Source of the DNA: DASQGA01 sp035535315
GTDB taxonomy: Bacteria; Actinomycetota; Thermoleophilia; Gaiellales; Gaiellaceae
Assembly (NCBI GenBank): GCA_035535315.1
Contig: DATLQD010000030.1
Coordinates: forward strand, 1-27,567
Direction of reading: 5' to 3'
Length of the DNA: 27,567 nt
Shown here: positions 16,253 through 23,916 of the stretch, piece by piece
Position numbering within the stretch: the stretch's first letter is position 1
How the letters are laid out: every line of letters starts with the position of its first letter
The notes under the pieces: model-generated
What the model saw: only the letters and a program-made list of their open reading frames with translations
Databases searched by the model: none
What the model was told of the DNA's origin: nothing
Program-made: the position numbers and the translations under genes

Positions 16253-18288
16253 GCGAGCCGGCGATCGAGCTGCAGGATCTCGAGGTCGTCTACCGCGTTC
16301 GCGGAGTCGACCGGCGAGTGCTTCGCGGCGTCACCCTCACGATCGACAAGGGCGAGTCCTATGGGCTCGTGGGCGAGTCCGGCTGCGGCAAGACGACGGC
16401 GGCGTTCGCGATCATGCGCTCCCTGCCTCGGAACGGGCGAGTGGTCTCGGGCTCAATTCGCGCCGACGGCGAGGACCTCTTGGCGATGGGCGAAGCTGAT
16501 GTCCGCCGGCTCCGCGCCAGGACCATCTCGATGGTCTACCAGAACCCGGCGGCGGCGCTGAACCCGGCTATTCGCGTCGGCTCGCAGGTCGCTGAGGTCT
16601 TCCGGCTCCTCGGTGCCGAGAAGGACGAGTCGGTCGAGCGTACGCGCGCGATGCTCGAGAAGGTTCAGATCTCCGACCCGGAACGCGTCATGCGCCGCTA
16701 CCCGCACCAGCTGTCCGGGGGGATGCAGCAGCGGGTCGTGATTGCGATGGCGCTGGCGTCCGACCCGACGCTTCTCATCCTCGACGAGCCGACGACGGGC
16801 CTCGACGCGACCGTCGAAGCCGAGGTCCTCGACATCGTCGCGGCCCTTCGGCTCGAGTTCGGCACCAGCATCCTCTTCATCGGCCACAACCTGGGCGTGA
16901 TCCGGAGGATGTGCGAGCAGGTCGGGGTTCTCTACGCCGGGCGACTGGTCGAGGAGGGAGCGACCAAGGAGGTCCTGGCCAACCCCCGGCACCCGTACAC
17001 CGTCGGTCTCCTGCGCTGTATCCCGCGAGGAGGGCTGAGCAAGGATCGCGATCGCCTCGACACGATCCCGGGCTACCTGCCGCAACTCGGCGCCGATCTC
17101 CCCGCTTGCGTCTTCGTCGGGCGCTGCACGCTCGCGCGGGACGTCTGCCACACGGACGAGCCCCCCCTTCACGCCCTCGGAGGCGGCCACTCGAGCCGCT
17201 GCCACTTCCATGAGGAGGCGGCCGCGCTGGCGCGGGCGACGCCGCCCCGCGCGGAGCGCGCAGCAGATGCGCCCACCGGGAACGGCCCGGTCGTGCGGCT
17301 CGACCATGTGAACAAGACCTTCCTGCAGGAGGGGCAGCAGGTTGCGGCGCTCGTCGACATCAACCTGGCCGTCGAGCGTGGTGAGACGCTCGGCCTGGTC
17401 GGCGAGTCTGGAAGCGGCAAGACGACGCTCGCCCGCGTGCTGCTCGGCCTAACCTCGCCCGACCAGGACTCGACGATCGAGCTCTCCGGCCAGCCGCTCG
17501 AGGCCAAGATCGTCAACCGCGACCCGAAGCAGGTGCAGGCGCTCCAGATCGTCTTCCAGAATCCGGACTCGGCGCTCAACCGCCGCTTTTCCGTGCGTCG
17601 GATCATCGGTCGCGCCCTAAAGAAACTGCTCGGCATGGAGGGGGAAACACGCGAAAAGCGTCTGCGGGAGATCGCCGAGTCGGTGCGCTTCGATGCGGCT
17701 CTGCTGAGCGCGCGGCCCGTGCAGCTTTCGGGCGGGCTCAAGCAGCGGGTCGCCATCGGGCGAGCCTTCGCGGGCGAGCCGCAGGTCGTCGTCTGCGACG
17801 AGCCGACCTCAGCACTGGACGCCTCGGTCCAGGCCGCAATCCTCAACCTCCTCGCGGACTTGCAGGCCGACGAGGGAGTCACCTACATCTTCATCTCGCA
17901 CGACCTGGGCGTCGTCCGCTTCCTCTCCGATCGGATCGCCGTTCTCTACCTCGGGCGAATCATGGAGCTCGGGGGCGCGGAAGTTGTCTTCAACCCGCCG
18001 CACCATCCCTATACGGAGGCGCTCCTCTCCGCAGTCCCGACCCTCGAAGGGGAGGAGCGGCCCCGGATCAAGCTGGCAGGAGAGACCCCGAGCGCGGCCG
18101 ACCCGCCGTCGGGGTGCGTCTTCAACACGCGCTGCCCCCGCAAGATCGGAGCAATCTGCGAGACCGAGGAGCCGCCGCTCGCCGAGGTGGAGCCCGGCCA
18201 CTTCATGCGCTGTCACATTCCGATCGAGGAGCTCCGGCAGCTTCAGGCGACTGTGCCGCCGCAACGGGCTACTCCGACTCCCGGCTGA
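16249..18288 (+). CDS. Fused double ABC ATPase (DppD-DppF-like) of the oligopeptide importer
   Basis: The 679-residue protein contains two complete nucleotide-binding domains. Domain 1: Walker A GESGCGKTT (42-50), signature LSGGMQQ (155-161), Walker B LLILDE (175-180), H-loop H212. Domain 2: Walker A GESGSGKTT (385-393), signature LSGGLKQ (493-499), Walker B VVVCDE (513-518), H-loop H551. Each domain is followed by an Oligo_HPY region (NPRHPYTVGLL; NPPHHPYTEALL) with a cysteine cluster of the kind that can hold an iron-sulfur site (C287, C293, C300, C318 after domain 1). Usually these are two genes; here one polypeptide serves the importer. Both sites look competent for ATP hydrolysis. Confidence 0.93.
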   Translation: MSEPAIELQDLEVVYRVRGVDRRVLRGVTLTIDKGESYGLVGESGCGKTTAAFAIMRSLPRNGRVVSGSIRADGEDLLAMGEADVRRLRARTISMVYQNPAAALNPAIRVGSQVAEVFRLLGAEKDESVERTRAMLEKVQISDPERVMRRYPHQLSGGMQQRVVIAMALASDPTLLILDEPTTGLDATVEAEVLDIVAALRLEFGTSILFIGHNLGVIRRMCEQVGVLYAGRLVEEGATKEVLANPRHPYTVGLLRCIPRGGLSKDRDRLDTIPGYLPQLGADLPACVFVGRCTLARDVCHTDEPPLHALGGGHSSRCHFHEEAAALARATPPRAERAADAPTGNGPVVRLDHVNKTFLQEGQQVAALVDINLAVERGETLGLVGESGSGKTTLARVLLGLTSPDQDSTIELSGQPLEAKIVNRDPKQVQALQIVFQNPDSALNRRFSVRRIIGRALKKLLGMEGETREKRLREIAESVRFDAALLSARPVQLSGGLKQRVAIGRAFAGEPQVVVCDEPTSALDASVQAAILNLLADLQADEGVTYIFISHDLGVVRFLSDRIAVLYLGRIMELGGAEVVFNPPHHPYTEALLSAVPTLEGEERPRIKLAGETPSAADPPSGCVFNTRCPRKIGAICETEEPPLAEVEPGHFMRCHIPIEELRQLQATVPPQRATPTPG

Positions 18289-18325
18289 GTGCGAAAACTT
18301 TGACTCACGGCCCGACCGCGAGCAC

Positions 18326-19636
18326 ATGGGCCTGAGCGAGAACGAACGGCGCGCGGTCGAGGAGATCGAGCGGCGCTCGGACGAGCTCGTGAAGCTCACA
18401 ACCGACCTGATCAGCTTCAACACGACCGCACGTGAGCCCGACGTGCCGGCTCGTGACGAGGCGCTCCTCCAGGAGTACCTGGCAACTCGACTGCGCACGG
18501 CCGGCGCGGAGGTCGACATCTGGGAGCCCGCCCCCGAGGATGTCGCCGGCAGCCCGCTCGCCCCTCCCGGCGTGCGCTTCGACGGGAGGCCGCAGCTCGC
18601 CGCCCGCTTTCCCGGCGAAGGCGGAGGCCGAAGCCTCCTCCTGAATGGCCACATCGACGTCGTCTCCATCGAGCCACGCGAACGCTGGACGAGCGACCCG
18701 CACCGCGCGGAGATCAGGGATGGGAGGCTCTACGGCCGGGGCTCTTGCGACATGAAAGGCGGCGTCGCGGCAATGACGTTCGCCGCCGAGATCCTGGCTT
18801 CGCTTGGACTTCGGCTCGCGGGCAACCTGACCGTCTGCACGGTCACCGACGAGGAGTCGACCGGAATCGGCGGGCTCGCCGCCGTCGCCCACGGGGTCTG
18901 CGCCGATGCTGGGATCGTCACCGAGCCTTCAGGCCTGGACGCCTGGGTGGCGTGCCGCGGCAGCCTCATGCCGACGATCACCGTGTCCGGCCGGCCGGGA
19001 CACGCCGGCGTCGGACAGCCCCACTGGCGGGAAGGGGGCGCTGTCAACGCGATCGAGAAGGCTCAGATCGTGATGAACGCCCTGCACCGGTTCGAGGAGG
19101 ACTGGCGAGCCCGTCCCGACCACCACCATCCTCATCTCTCCCCCGGAGACGTCGTTCCGACCATGATCTCGGGTGGGGAGTGGATGGTGAGCTACCCGAG
19201 CTCCTGCCGGATCGTCTACCACGTCGCCTACCTGCCCGTGCACGCCGACGAGCATGGCTGGGGCACGAAGGTGGAGCGCGAGATCGTGGAATGGCTCGAG
19301 CGCGCCGCCCGTGAGGACGATTGGCTCGCCGAGAACCCCCTCATGCTCGAGTGGGCTCCCGAGGTGCCTTCCTCCGAGGTGGCGCCCGACCACCCGATCG
19401 TCGAGACGGCGCTCGGCGCAGGCGCCGACATCGGAAGGCCCGGCCGAGCGACAGGGATGGACTCGTGGCACGACGGCGCCACGTTCACCCGCTTCGCCGG
19501 GACACCGTCGATCTGCTTCGGCCCCGGGGAGCTCGAGCGGGCGCACACGATCGACGAGAGCGTGCCTGTCGCGGACCTCGTTGCCGCCTCCCAGGCGCTC
19601 GCCGTGGCCGCGCTCCGCTTCTGCGGCGAGAGCTAG
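18326..19636 (+). CDS. M20-family metallopeptidase / deacylase (ArgE/DapE/CPG2-like)
   Basis: The 436-residue cytoplasmic enzyme has the two-zinc ligand set of M20: H109 and D111 (LNGHIDVV), D142 (GSCDMKGG), E176-E177 (TVTDEES; catalytic Glu and ligand), E200 (TEPSG), and a late His in AHTIDES. A dimerisation domain lies between (about 208-325). Members cleave N-acyl-amino acids, succinyl-diaminopimelate, carboxypeptidase G2-type substrates or dipeptides. Placed just after the importer (37-nt gap), it probably hydrolyses the imported compound. The ATG at 18326 is chosen at the start of homology. Its stop lies only 4 nt from that of the convergent VOC gene. Confidence 0.9.
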   Translation: MGLSENERRAVEEIERRSDELVKLTTDLISFNTTAREPDVPARDEALLQEYLATRLRTAGAEVDIWEPAPEDVAGSPLAPPGVRFDGRPQLAARFPGEGGGRSLLLNGHIDVVSIEPRERWTSDPHRAEIRDGRLYGRGSCDMKGGVAAMTFAAEILASLGLRLAGNLTVCTVTDEESTGIGGLAAVAHGVCADAGIVTEPSGLDAWVACRGSLMPTITVSGRPGHAGVGQPHWREGGAVNAIEKAQIVMNALHRFEEDWRARPDHHHPHLSPGDVVPTMISGGEWMVSYPSSCRIVYHVAYLPVHADEHGWGTKVEREIVEWLERAAREDDWLAENPLMLEWAPEVPSSEVAPDHPIVETALGAGADIGRPGRATGMDSWHDGATFTRFAGTPSICFGPGELERAHTIDESVPVADLVAASQALAVAALRFCGES

Positions 19637-19640
19637 CCCC

Positions 19641-20009
19641 CTAACCTGCCGGGTCGTGGCACACGGCCTCGATGTTATTGCCGTCGGGGTCGTGGACGAA
19701 TGCACCGTAGTAGCTCGGGTGGTACTGCGGCCGGAGCCCTGGGGGACCGTTGTCGGTGCCGCCCCCGGCCAGGGCGGCTGCGTGGAACTCGTCCACCACG
19801 CTCCTGGTGTCGGCCCGAATTGCGACGTGTGCCGTCGTGGAGGATCCCTCCGCCTGCGCCAGCCAGAAGTTCGGGAAATCGCGGCCCATGCCCACGATGC
19901 CCGGAGCCGGCTCGAGCAGGACGCGATATCCGAGCGGTTGAAACGCGAGCTCGTAAAACGCCTTGCTCCGGTCGACGTCTGATACGAAGAGCTTTATGTG
20001 GTCAAGCAT
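19641..20009 (-). CDS. VOC (glyoxalase/bleomycin-resistance-like) family protein
   Basis: The 122-residue protein shows a VOC fold: the opening DHIKLFVSDVDRSKAFYE (3-20), a central TAHVAIRAD, and the terminal FVHDPDGNNIEAV (about 104-116). Its candidate metal ligands are H4, H61 and E114. Such proteins include glyoxalases, dioxygenases and resistance proteins; no specific role can be assigned. The ATG at 20009 has a GGAGGAG Shine-Dalgarno, and its first bases overlap the 3' end of the upstream alcohol dehydrogenase gene by 8 nt. The two form a minus-strand operon, so it may act on the dehydrogenase's product. Confidence 0.82.
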   Translation of the reverse strand: MLDHIKLFVSDVDRSKAFYELAFQPLGYRVLLEPAPGIVGMGRDFPNFWLAQAEGSSTTAHVAIRADTRSVVDEFHAAALAGGGTDNGPPGLRPQYHPSYYGAFVHDPDGNNIEAVCHDPAG

Positions 20010-21126
20010 CCGGGCGCTCCTCCGGGGCGAAGACTACGAGCTGGCGGCCGACGCCTCCCGCTCGCAGGCGGTCGAAAGCGTCCGGCAACTCGTCCAGGGT
20101 CAATCGACGGCTGACGAGCTCGTCGAGCTGGAGGCTGCCGTTCGCGTAGTAGTCGAGCAGGCGAGGGATGTCGTCCTCGATCCGGGCTGACCCGAGAAAC
20201 GAACCCTTGATTGTCTTCTCATTGATGAAGCCCCAAGGATCGATCGTCAGCGTGCTCCCCTTCGGCATGAGACCGAGGACGACCACGGTCCCCCCGGGAC
20301 GAACCGCTTCCCAGGCAGCCTGGATCGTCGGCTCGAGGCCGATCGCCTCGAAGGCGTAGTCGGAACCCCCATCCGTCAGGTCGCGCACTGCTGCCGCCGT
20401 GTCGACGCCGTGGCCGGCCTGAACGGTCTCGGTGGCGCCGAGCTTCCGAGCGAGCTCCAGCTTCTCCGCGCGAGTATCCACGGCCACGATCGTCGCGGCT
20501 CCGGCCAAGCGCGCACCCTGGACGACATTCAGTCCGACGCCGCCGCAGCCCCAGATGGCCACATTCGCCTCGGGCTCGACCTGGGCCGTGTGAACGACCG
20601 CTCCGTAGCCCGTGATGACCGCACAGCCACAGAGAGCCGCCACCTCGAGGGCAACGTCGCGGCGGATCCGGACCGCGGCGGAGGCCGGGACAACAGCGTG
20701 CTCGGCGAACGACGAGATCGAGTTGAAATGGTGCAGCTGCGTCCCATTGAGGGAGACGCGGCTCGTCCCGTCGGCAAGCGTTCCCGTCGTGGACATCTGC
20801 CCTGCGAGCCGGCAAAAGTTTCGCCGCCCTTCACGGCAGGGCCGGCAGACGCCACACGACGGCACGAGCGCGAGCACGACGTGATCGCCGCGTTCGAGCT
20901 GCTCGACGCCCGGGCCGACCTCGACGACCACTCCGGCCGCTTCGTGGCCGAGGACGAGCGGCAGGGGCTCGGGCAGGTCGCCGTCAACTACGTGGAGATC
21001 CGACGCGCAGACACCGCACGCCGCGATCTTGACAAGGATCTCCTGTGCCTTCGGCGGAGCGAGATCGACCTCGAGGATCTCGACCCGCTCACCGGCCTGC
21101 CAGAGCACTGCTGCTCTCGTCTTCAC
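20002..21126 (-). CDS. Zinc-dependent alcohol dehydrogenase (MDR, class III-like)
   Basis: The 374-residue NAD(P)-dependent enzyme has catalytic zinc ligands C40 (ACGVCASD), H61/E62 (LGHEAAG) and C168 (LCGCAVITG). Structural zinc cysteines are C91, C94, C97 and C105 (PSCGVCRPC, NFC). The nucleotide loop is GCGGVG, at about 193-198. The class III branch includes thiol-dependent formaldehyde dehydrogenases and aryl or long-chain alcohol dehydrogenases. The GTG at 21126 is chosen because homology begins there and TAGGCT lies 7 nt upstream. It diverges from a paralogue across 40 bp and is followed by the VOC gene. Formaldehyde or an aldehyde from demethylation is a possible substrate. Confidence 0.88.
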   Translation of the reverse strand: MKTRAAVLWQAGERVEILEVDLAPPKAQEILVKIAACGVCASDLHVVDGDLPEPLPLVLGHEAAGVVVEVGPGVEQLERGDHVVLALVPSCGVCRPCREGRRNFCRLAGQMSTTGTLADGTSRVSLNGTQLHHFNSISSFAEHAVVPASAAVRIRRDVALEVAALCGCAVITGYGAVVHTAQVEPEANVAIWGCGGVGLNVVQGARLAGAATIVAVDTRAEKLELARKLGATETVQAGHGVDTAAAVRDLTDGGSDYAFEAIGLEPTIQAAWEAVRPGGTVVVLGLMPKGSTLTIDPWGFINEKTIKGSFLGSARIEDDIPRLLDYYANGSLQLDELVSRRLTLDELPDAFDRLRAGGVGRQLVVFAPEERPDA

Positions 21127-21166
21127 AGCGGCGAGCCTACAAGCACGAGCGGCGTACAATCGCGCG
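21127..21166. promoter_or_regulatory. Divergent leaderless promoters between two alcohol dehydrogenase paralogues
   Basis: On plus, TACAAT (21155-21160) precedes the GTG at 21167 by 6 nt. On minus, TAGGCT (21134-21139) precedes the GTG at 21126 by 7 nt. Neither gene has a Shine-Dalgarno. The whole divergent control region is 40 bp. Confidence 0.5.
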
Positions 21167-22264
21167 GTGCGAGCTGCCGTCCTCAAGGCCGTCAACGAGC
21201 CCCTCACGATCGAGGATCTAGACCTCGCCTCGCCCGGGCCGGGCGAGGTGAGCATCCGGCTCGCGGCGAGCGGCGTCTGCCACTCCGACTGGAACGTGAT
21301 CTCGGGTGCGACCCCGAATCCGCTCCCGGTCGTGCTCGGCCACGAGGGGGCCGGCATCGTCGAAGAGACCGGCGATGGAGTGATGACGCTCGGCAAGGGA
21401 GACCACGTGGTCCTCTCCTGGCTCCCCTCCTGCGGCCGCTGCTTCTACTGCTCGATCGGGAGGCCCGTTCTCTGCGAGTGGTCGACCCCGGCGATGCTCG
21501 CCGGCACGATGCCCGACGGCACCACCCGCCTCTCGTCGAATGGCGACCGGCATCACCACTACTCCTTCCTCTCGACGTTCGCGGAGCGGTGCGTCGTCCC
21601 CGAAGCAAGCTGCGTACCGATCCGCAGCGACGCGCCGCTCGCCGTCGCAGCCCTGGTGGGGTGCGCGGTCATGACCGGGGTCGGTGCGGTCATCAACCGG
21701 GCGCGCGTAGAGCCGGGGAGCGTGGTCGCCGTGTTCGGCGCGGGCGGGGTGGGCCTCTCGGCGGTCCTCGGGGCTCGGCTCGCAGGGGCCGGCACGATCG
21801 TCGCGGTCGACCCGATTCCGTTCAAGCGAGAGCTTGCCGCAGAGCTCGGCGCGACGCATGCGCTCGACCCGGTGGCCGGCGACGTCGCATCCGAAATCCG
21901 GAGGCTGGCCGGCGGGCGCGGAGCGGACTATGCCTTCGACACCGCAGGCGCCCCCGGGCTCGTGGCAACTGCGTACGACTCGGTGCGCCCCGGTGGCACC
22001 GTGGTGGCGGTCGGAATACCGCCGGAAGGCGCCGAAGCACGGCTTCCGGCCTCGCGGCTCCCGCGGGAGGAGAAGGTCGTCATGGGAAGCCTCTACGGAT
22101 CGTGCCGTCCACACATCGACATGCCGCGTGTGCTCGACCTTTACATGGCTGGACAGCTCGACCTCGACCGGCTCGTGACGAGGACGTACGGGCTCGACGA
22201 GGTCAATGAAGCCTTCGCGGCCATGAACGCGGGCCAGGTGGCCCGGGGAGTGATCGAGCTCTGA
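21167..22264 (+). CDS. Zinc-dependent alcohol dehydrogenase (MDR, class III / thiol-dependent formaldehyde dehydrogenase-like)
   Basis: The 365-residue protein is a paralogue of the divergent dehydrogenase. Catalytic ligands are C38 (GVCHSD), H59/E60 (LGHEGAG) and C166 (VGCAVMTG). The structural zinc lobe is C89, C92, C95 and C103 (SCGRCFYC, VLC). The Rossmann loop is GAGGVG (191-196). The sequence resembles mycothiol/glutathione-dependent formaldehyde dehydrogenases in GPGEVSIRLAASGVCH and SLYGSC. Because a formaldehyde-activating-enzyme homologue follows with an overlapping start, oxidation of formaldehyde (as a thiol adduct) is the leading idea. The cofactor thiol cannot be told from sequence. 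The GTG at 21167 fits the leaderless pattern. Confidence 0.88.
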   Translation: MRAAVLKAVNEPLTIEDLDLASPGPGEVSIRLAASGVCHSDWNVISGATPNPLPVVLGHEGAGIVEETGDGVMTLGKGDHVVLSWLPSCGRCFYCSIGRPVLCEWSTPAMLAGTMPDGTTRLSSNGDRHHHYSFLSTFAERCVVPEASCVPIRSDAPLAVAALVGCAVMTGVGAVINRARVEPGSVVAVFGAGGVGLSAVLGARLAGAGTIVAVDPIPFKRELAAELGATHALDPVAGDVASEIRRLAGGRGADYAFDTAGAPGLVATAYDSVRPGGTVVAVGIPPEGAEARLPASRLPREEKVVMGSLYGSCRPHIDMPRVLDLYMAGQLDLDRLVTRTYGLDEVNEAFAAMNAGQVARGVIEL

Positions 22265-22767
22265 ACGGCACCGGGGAGTGCCAGATCGGCGAGGCGTTCG
22301 TGGGCGAGGGAGCGAACGCGGCGCACGTGAACACCGTGCTCGGACGCAAGGGCGGTCCAGTTGAGACTGCCTGGGCGACGGCGCTCGCCACTCCGCGCCA
22401 GGGTCACGCCGCCTTCGTGGTTGCCCACCAGCCGAGCCTCGCCGTGAAGCCGGCCACGCTCTTCGTGAACAAGGCTGAAATCCGCGGCGACCGCCATGCC
22501 GAGCTCACTTGGGGCGCAGCCCAGGCAGGCGTCGCTCGCGGCGTCACCAGGGCCGTCTCGGACGGCACTATCCCCGCCGGCGAGGCGGACGCGCTTCTCC
22601 TGATCGCGGCCGTCTGGGTGAACTGGGAAGCTGATGACGACGCCTCCGTGTACGAGCACAACGCGGAAGCGACGCGGCTCGCCCTCGAGGCCGGTGCGCG
22701 CGGGCTCCCCCACGTGGATGACGTCCTCGGGGCCGGCGAGCCGTGGAATGCATTCTTCCGACCGTAG
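22261..22767 (+). CDS. Formaldehyde-activating enzyme (Fae) family protein, apparently with a CTG start
   Basis: Over about 150 residues the protein matches Fae, which condenses formaldehyde with tetrahydromethanopterin. Recognisable blocks are QIGEAFVGEG, the active-site His in AAHVN, GRKGGPVETAWATALATP, KPATLFVNK, WGAAQAGVA, IPAGEADAL, and the late YEHNAEATRLA. In Methylorubrum Fae the residue two after that His is Asp (HID); here it is Asn (HVN). The first usable ATG/GTG is at 22300, which would cut off the conserved QIGEAF strand. In frame upstream there is only CTG at 22261, overlapping the TGA of the dehydrogenase gene as CTGA, with GGGGAG about 10 nt before. The stop TAG at 22765 is already part of the repeat element. 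Whether methanopterin is made here is unknown. Confidence 0.82.
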   Translation: MNGTGECQIGEAFVGEGANAAHVNTVLGRKGGPVETAWATALATPRQGHAAFVVAHQPSLAVKPATLFVNKAEIRGDRHAELTWGAAQAGVARGVTRAVSDGTIPAGEADALLLIAAVWVNWEADDDASVYEHNAEATRLALEAGARGLPHVDDVLGAGEPWNAFFRP

Positions 22768-22833
22768 ATGGTCGATCGGCAATTACCACACCCTCGGATG
22801 GTGGCCCCGACACGGCGCCAGACCATCTCCTAG
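22765..22833 (+). repeat. Palindromic junction repeat, short copy
   Basis: Bases 22765-22824 match 23906-23965 at 52 of 60 positions. The copy is bounded by a perfect inverted repeat, AGATGGTC (22766-22773) and GACCATCT (22821-22828). It supplies the TAG stop of the Fae gene and ends directly at the ATG (22834) of the enolase-superfamily gene. No coding or protein homology was recognised in it. Confidence 0.75.
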
Positions 22834-23916
22834 ATGCGGATCAAGGCCATCCGGCTGCGACGGGTCGAGCACGAGCTCGATCCACCGTTCTGCGCCGCGT
22901 GGGATCCCGTTCCACGCCGCCGGTTCGAGGCGACGATCGTTCTCGTGGAGACAGACGAAGGGCTCATCGGCATCGGCTCGGGCGACACGATGGACGGTTT
23001 CGAGGCGTACGAGCACCTCTTCGTCGGCCGCGATCCCCTCGACGTCGAGCACCACGCGCGCGTCCTCGAGACGATCGCCTTCCACGCCGGCCGCTACTGG
23101 CCGCTCGAGGCGGCGCTCTGGGATCTCCTCGGCAAGGCACGGGGCAAGCCCGTAGCCAGGCTCCTCGAGGGAGCGGCAGATCGGCTGCCGCTCTACGCGT
23201 CGACGGGCGCGATCCGCTCGCCGGAGGAGCGAGCCGAGCTCGCACTGCGCCTCCGTGAGGAGGGCTTCCGGGCACTCAAGATCCGGGTGGAGCCCGAAGG
23301 TCTCGAAGAGGGAATTGCCTCCGTGGCTGCGATCCGGGACGCCATTGGGGACGCGATGGAGATCATGGTCGACTTGAACCAGGGCTGGCGCATGCCGGGA
23401 GACGTCCGGGACCCCCTCCCCTACGAGGCAGTCCGCCGTTTCGCGGACGAGATCGGCGCATACGGCGTGCATTGGCTCGAGGAACCTCTTGCAGGTGAGG
23501 ATGTGGCGGGTCTGGCGCGGCTCCGACGCGAGTCCGACATCCCCGTCGCGGGCGGCGAGATGGCGCGCACTCCGGCGCTCCTCGACGCGTATCTCGAAGC
23601 GGACGCGCTCGACGTCTACCAGCCTGACGCCGTCCTCGCGGTCGGCCTCACACGCGCAGGGCAGCTCGGGCGGCGGGTGCTCTCGCGGGGGCTCGCGTTC
23701 ACGCCACACACCTGGACGAACGGGATCGGGCTCCTCGCGAACTTGCACCTCTCCGCCGGGATCGGTGGCGGCCCCTATCTCGAGTTCCCGTACGACCCAC
23801 CAGGCTGGACGCCGGAGCGGCGCGACTTCATGCTCGCCGAGCCGATCGGCCCCGACGCGAACGGTTGCCTGGCCGTCCCGACGGCGCCCGGACTCGGAAT
23901 CAAGCTAGATGGTTGA
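22834..23916 (+). CDS. Mandelate racemase/muconate lactonizing enzyme (enolase) superfamily protein
   Basis: At 360 residues it has the enolase capping domain (1-120) and barrel. The catalytic K-x-R is K149-I-R151. Metal ligands lie in MVDLNQGW (D180), WLEEPL (214-219) and GGEM (E242). A D265 (YQPD) and H292 (FTPHTW) pair resembles the Asp-His dyad of the mandelate-racemase subgroup. Members abstract a proton next to a carboxylate, acting as racemases, acid-sugar dehydratases or cycloisomerases. K-x-R instead of K-x-K is seen in several acid-sugar dehydratase groups, so the true reaction is open. The ATG at 22834 follows the short repeat, and the last four codons lie inside the long repeat, so the gene is framed by two repeat copies. 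Confidence 0.88.
   Translation: MRIKAIRLRRVEHELDPPFCAAWDPVPRRRFEATIVLVETDEGLIGIGSGDTMDGFEAYEHLFVGRDPLDVEHHARVLETIAFHAGRYWPLEAALWDLLGKARGKPVARLLEGAADRLPLYASTGAIRSPEERAELALRLREEGFRALKIRVEPEGLEEGIASVAAIRDAIGDAMEIMVDLNQGWRMPGDVRDPLPYEAVRRFADEIGAYGVHWLEEPLAGEDVAGLARLRRESDIPVAGGEMARTPALLDAYLEADALDVYQPDAVLAVGLTRAGQLGRRVLSRGLAFTPHTWTNGIGLLANLHLSAGIGGGPYLEFPYDPPGWTPERRDFMLAEPIGPDANGCLAVPTAPGLGIKLDG

Noticed and set aside
21127..21166. tRNA or small RNA gene in intergenic gaps
   Set aside because: No gap shows a cloverleaf, CCA end or conserved T-loop; most are too short.
20410..22209. Long plus-strand frame crossing both alcohol dehydrogenases
   Set aside because: Its translation is Arg/Gly-rich and lacks motifs, while the zinc-ligand patterns lie in the other frames.
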